From Bacteroidales bacterium (GTDB lineage Bacteria > Bacteroidota > Bacteroidia > Bacteroidales > JAOZVK01): 7,244 bases of DNA. Of this stretch, positions 6,552 to 7,244 are shown in pieces (within the stretch, counting starts at the first letter, position 1; every line of letters starts with the position of its first letter). The translations under genes were made by a program, and so were the position numbers. The notes beneath the pieces were generated by a model. That model worked only from the letters and a program-made list of their open reading frames with translations. It ran no database searches and had not been told where the DNA came from. The DNA lies in contig JAOZVK010000292.1 in assembly GCA_029938185.1 (NCBI GenBank), positions 1 through 7,244 on the forward strand, given 5' to 3'.

Positions 6552-6572
6552 ATGTCTAAAAACTTTTGTTAG
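6552..6572 (+). pseudogene. Aborted MSKNFC leader frame, copy A
   Basis: ATG TCT AAA AAC TTT TGT TAG encodes MSKNFC and stops. It matches the start of the 76-residue gene at 3063 (MSKIFCN) and the frame at 6918 (MSKNFCNST), with the same 42-nt distance from the repeat core. The stretch also contains GTCTAA and TTAGAC as a short inverted repeat, so the conservation may reflect a nucleic-acid element rather than a peptide. The rest of 6573-6669 is AT-rich with no gene I can support. Confidence 0.5.
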
Positions 6573-6669
6573 ACTACTCATAATCAATAAGCCTAAAACT
6601 TTAATATTTTTTAACAAAATTATTATTACTTAAAATTCTAATAAAAGTATATAATTAAATTTATTAACG

Positions 6670-6677
6670 CAAATATA
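6670..6677 (-). promoter_or_regulatory. Possible -7 box TATATTTG upstream of the protease
   Basis: On the minus strand this reads TATATTTG, fitting TAnnTTTG. Transcription would start near 6663 and give a leader of about 260 nt containing copies 5 and 4 of the repeat before the protease ATG. No convincing TTG -33 element is visible at the usual distance, so support is weak. Confidence 0.25.
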
Positions 6678-6688
6678 TTATTTTTTTT

Positions 6689-6720
6689 GACTCTTCGAGT
6701 CTTTTTACGTTGCTTACGCA
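6689..6720 (+). repeat. Hairpin-core repeat unit, copy 6
   Basis: GACTC-TTC-GAGTC (6689-6701), a 7-nt spacer starting TTTTT, core GTTGCTTACGCA (6709-6720). The stem carries different bases from copies 1 and 3, yet every pair is kept. With the T run after it, it could terminate rightward transcription, and the T run before it could serve the opposite strand. It forms the inner end of the right inner arm. Confidence 0.85.
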
Positions 6721-6767
6721 AAACTAATTTCATTATTATTGATTATCAGTTAATTAAAAAGCAAAAA

Positions 6768-6775
6768 TAAATTTG
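6768..6775 (+). promoter_or_regulatory. Promoter-like -7 box TAAATTTG
   Basis: TAAATTTG fits the Bacteroidota TAnnTTTG element and lies in the 28-nt block shared with the left arm. It points away from the protease, toward repeat copy 7 and the aborted frame at 6918. Conservation of the box in both arms supports function; the missing clear -33 element argues for caution. Confidence 0.4.
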
Positions 6776-6843
6776 TGCGTAAATAAACTTAATGAAGCTT
6801 TTTTTTATTATAAATGTTTATTTTGTATGTTAAAAGTATATCT

Positions 6844-6939
6844 AAGTTTTCGACCTATTTATAGTTTCTTATGCATTAGTACAAAGATAATTTAATCAGG
6901 AGGTTATGAATAAGTAAATGTCGAAAAACTTTTGTAACA
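6844..6939 (+). repeat. Outer inverted repeat, right arm
   Basis: This is the inverted partner of 3043-3138: a degenerate hairpin, core, 42-nt leader and the first codons of an MSKNFCN frame. The perfect 25-nt block is 6903-6927. The hairpin is more decayed here than in the left arm, suggesting this copy is under less constraint. Confidence 0.8.
6845..6875 (+). repeat. Hairpin-core repeat unit, copy 7 (degenerate)
   Basis: AGTTTTCGACCT (6845-6856) is a one-base-shorter, poorly pairing version of the hairpin. A 7-nt spacer identical to that of copy 1 follows, then the core GTTTCTTATGCA (6864-6875). The ATG at 6918 is exactly 42 nt beyond the core. Confidence 0.7.
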
Positions 6940-6947
6940 GTACTTAA
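6918..6947 (+). pseudogene. Aborted MSKNFCNST leader frame, copy B
   Basis: ATG TCG AAA AAC TTT TGT AAC AGT ACT TAA encodes nine residues. The first seven match the 76-residue gene start with one difference (Asn for Ile). A sequence AGGAGG lies 14 nt upstream of this ATG, and just 2 nt upstream of an overlapping ATG AAT AAG TAA tripeptide frame whose stop abuts this ATG. It is probably a truncated duplicate of the 2833-3063 gene start, or a leader peptide. Confidence 0.5.
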
Positions 6948-6949
6948 TT

Positions 6950-7118
6950 TGCAGTAATAAAAAAATATTTTTCATTGGCAAACATGACAAATATGAATTT
7001 GAATATGATTTAATATCAAAAAAGAAAAAAACGAAAACCATTAAATAGTCATTATTTATACGATAGGTTTAAATATGGAGTTTTTTATACCAGAAAAGGT
7101 AAATTATTTATATATTAG
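6950..7118 (+). pseudogene. Possible decayed coding remnant with a poly-A frameshift
   Basis: One frame reads FFIGKHDKYEFEYDLISKK and stops at 7046-7048. A second frame, entered from the A-rich run near 7018-7032, reads KPLNSHYLYDRFKYGVFYTR and stops at 7116-7118. Joined through the A run they would make a protein-like, charged and aromatic sequence of about 55 residues. No start codon or family can be named, so this is low-confidence debris. Beyond it, 7152-7244 shows nothing I can support. Confidence 0.2.
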
Positions 7119-7151
7119 GCAATTCACAATAAATAATTAGCCAATTTGCAC
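7115..7151. repeat. Imperfect repeat shared with 1780-1815
   Basis: This copy begins TTAGGCAATTCACAA and ends TTTGCAC, resembling 1780-1815 in the same orientation. The two lie 5.3 kb apart, near opposite ends of the gene-bearing part of the window. No target-site duplication or transposase accompanies them. Confidence 0.3.
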
Positions 7152-7244
7152 GCAGGTATTTTAAGCTTTAACAATTCAAAAAATACAATAATATCCAGAA
7201 CTCACAAAAACAGTTTTCTTTTTCCAAAACAATCGCAAGTTAAA

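Larger units (their letters stand above)
6689..6792 (+). repeat. Inner inverted repeat, right arm
   Basis: This is the partner of 3871-3974 in opposite orientation. Conserved parts are the hairpin architecture, the 12-nt core, TTGATTAT.AGTT in the middle and a perfect 28-nt block at 6763-6790. The AT-rich portion after the core has diverged. It contains a TTACGCA/TGCGTAA inverted repeat (6714-6720 and 6776-6782). Confidence 0.8.

Noticed and set aside
3871..6792. Phase-variable inversion switch around the protease
   Set aside because: The inner arms have diverged outside the 28-nt block, and no site-specific recombinase gene is in the window. Kept only as a mobile or duplicated-locus idea.
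3106..6875. CRISPR array
   Set aside because: The repeats are few, in both orientations, unevenly spaced (19 nt to over 2 kb) and separated by genes; there are no regular spacers and no Cas genes.
1..7244. tRNA, rRNA, classical insertion sequence or prophage genes
   Set aside because: No cloverleaf, rRNA-like stretch, transposase, integrase or phage structural gene could be recognised on either strand.

Overview
The window is very AT-rich and lysine/isoleucine/asparagine-heavy, and it carries promoter-like boxes of the form TAnnTTTG. Together with the gene families present, this suggests a member of the Bacteroidota, although no lineage marker gene is present. All recognisable genes lie on the minus strand, and the region reads as an accessory island combining defence-type genes, gene debris and a dispersed repeat family.

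Layout in transcription order, right to left. The right end (about 6403-7244) has no intact gene. It holds four copies of a small hairpin repeat, one arm of each of two nested inverted-repeat pairs, two aborted starts of a short reading frame (MSKNFC...), and possible coding debris. Next comes an intact gene for an 807-residue membrane-anchored subtilisin-like (S8) protease at 3979-6402, ending at a strong hairpin terminator that is itself a repeat copy. Left of it are a 49-codon unrecognised frame (3609-3758), the C-terminal remnant of an AAA/DUF4143-like ATPase with an in-frame stop (3209-3601), another repeat copy, and an unrecognised 76-residue gene (2833-3063). Then follows a YhcG/DUF1016-type PD-(D/E)XK nuclease gene split into two frames (2693-2830 and 1819-2691). 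Last is a 552-residue protein joining an N-terminal PtuB/HNH-like domain, which has lost most of its metal and catalytic residues, to an apparently intact ABC-type AAA ATPase (96-1754).

The 76-residue gene, the nuclease pieces and the HNH-ATPase are closely spaced and could form one transcription unit. YhcG-type nucleases and PtuA/PtuB-type ATPase-HNH pairs are both known from phage-defence islands, so defence is a reasonable inference for this half. The protease seems to be a separate unit, flanked on both sides by repeats.

The strongest undescribed signal is the repeat family. Seven copies of a 5-bp stem with a 3-nt loop, a 7-8 nt spacer and a GTTGCTTACGCA-like core occur in 3.8 kb. Their stems show compensatory base changes. 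In three copies the core is followed after exactly 42 nt by ATG-TCN-AAA, the start of the MSK(N/I)FC frame. What spreads these units, and what they do, cannot be read from this window.
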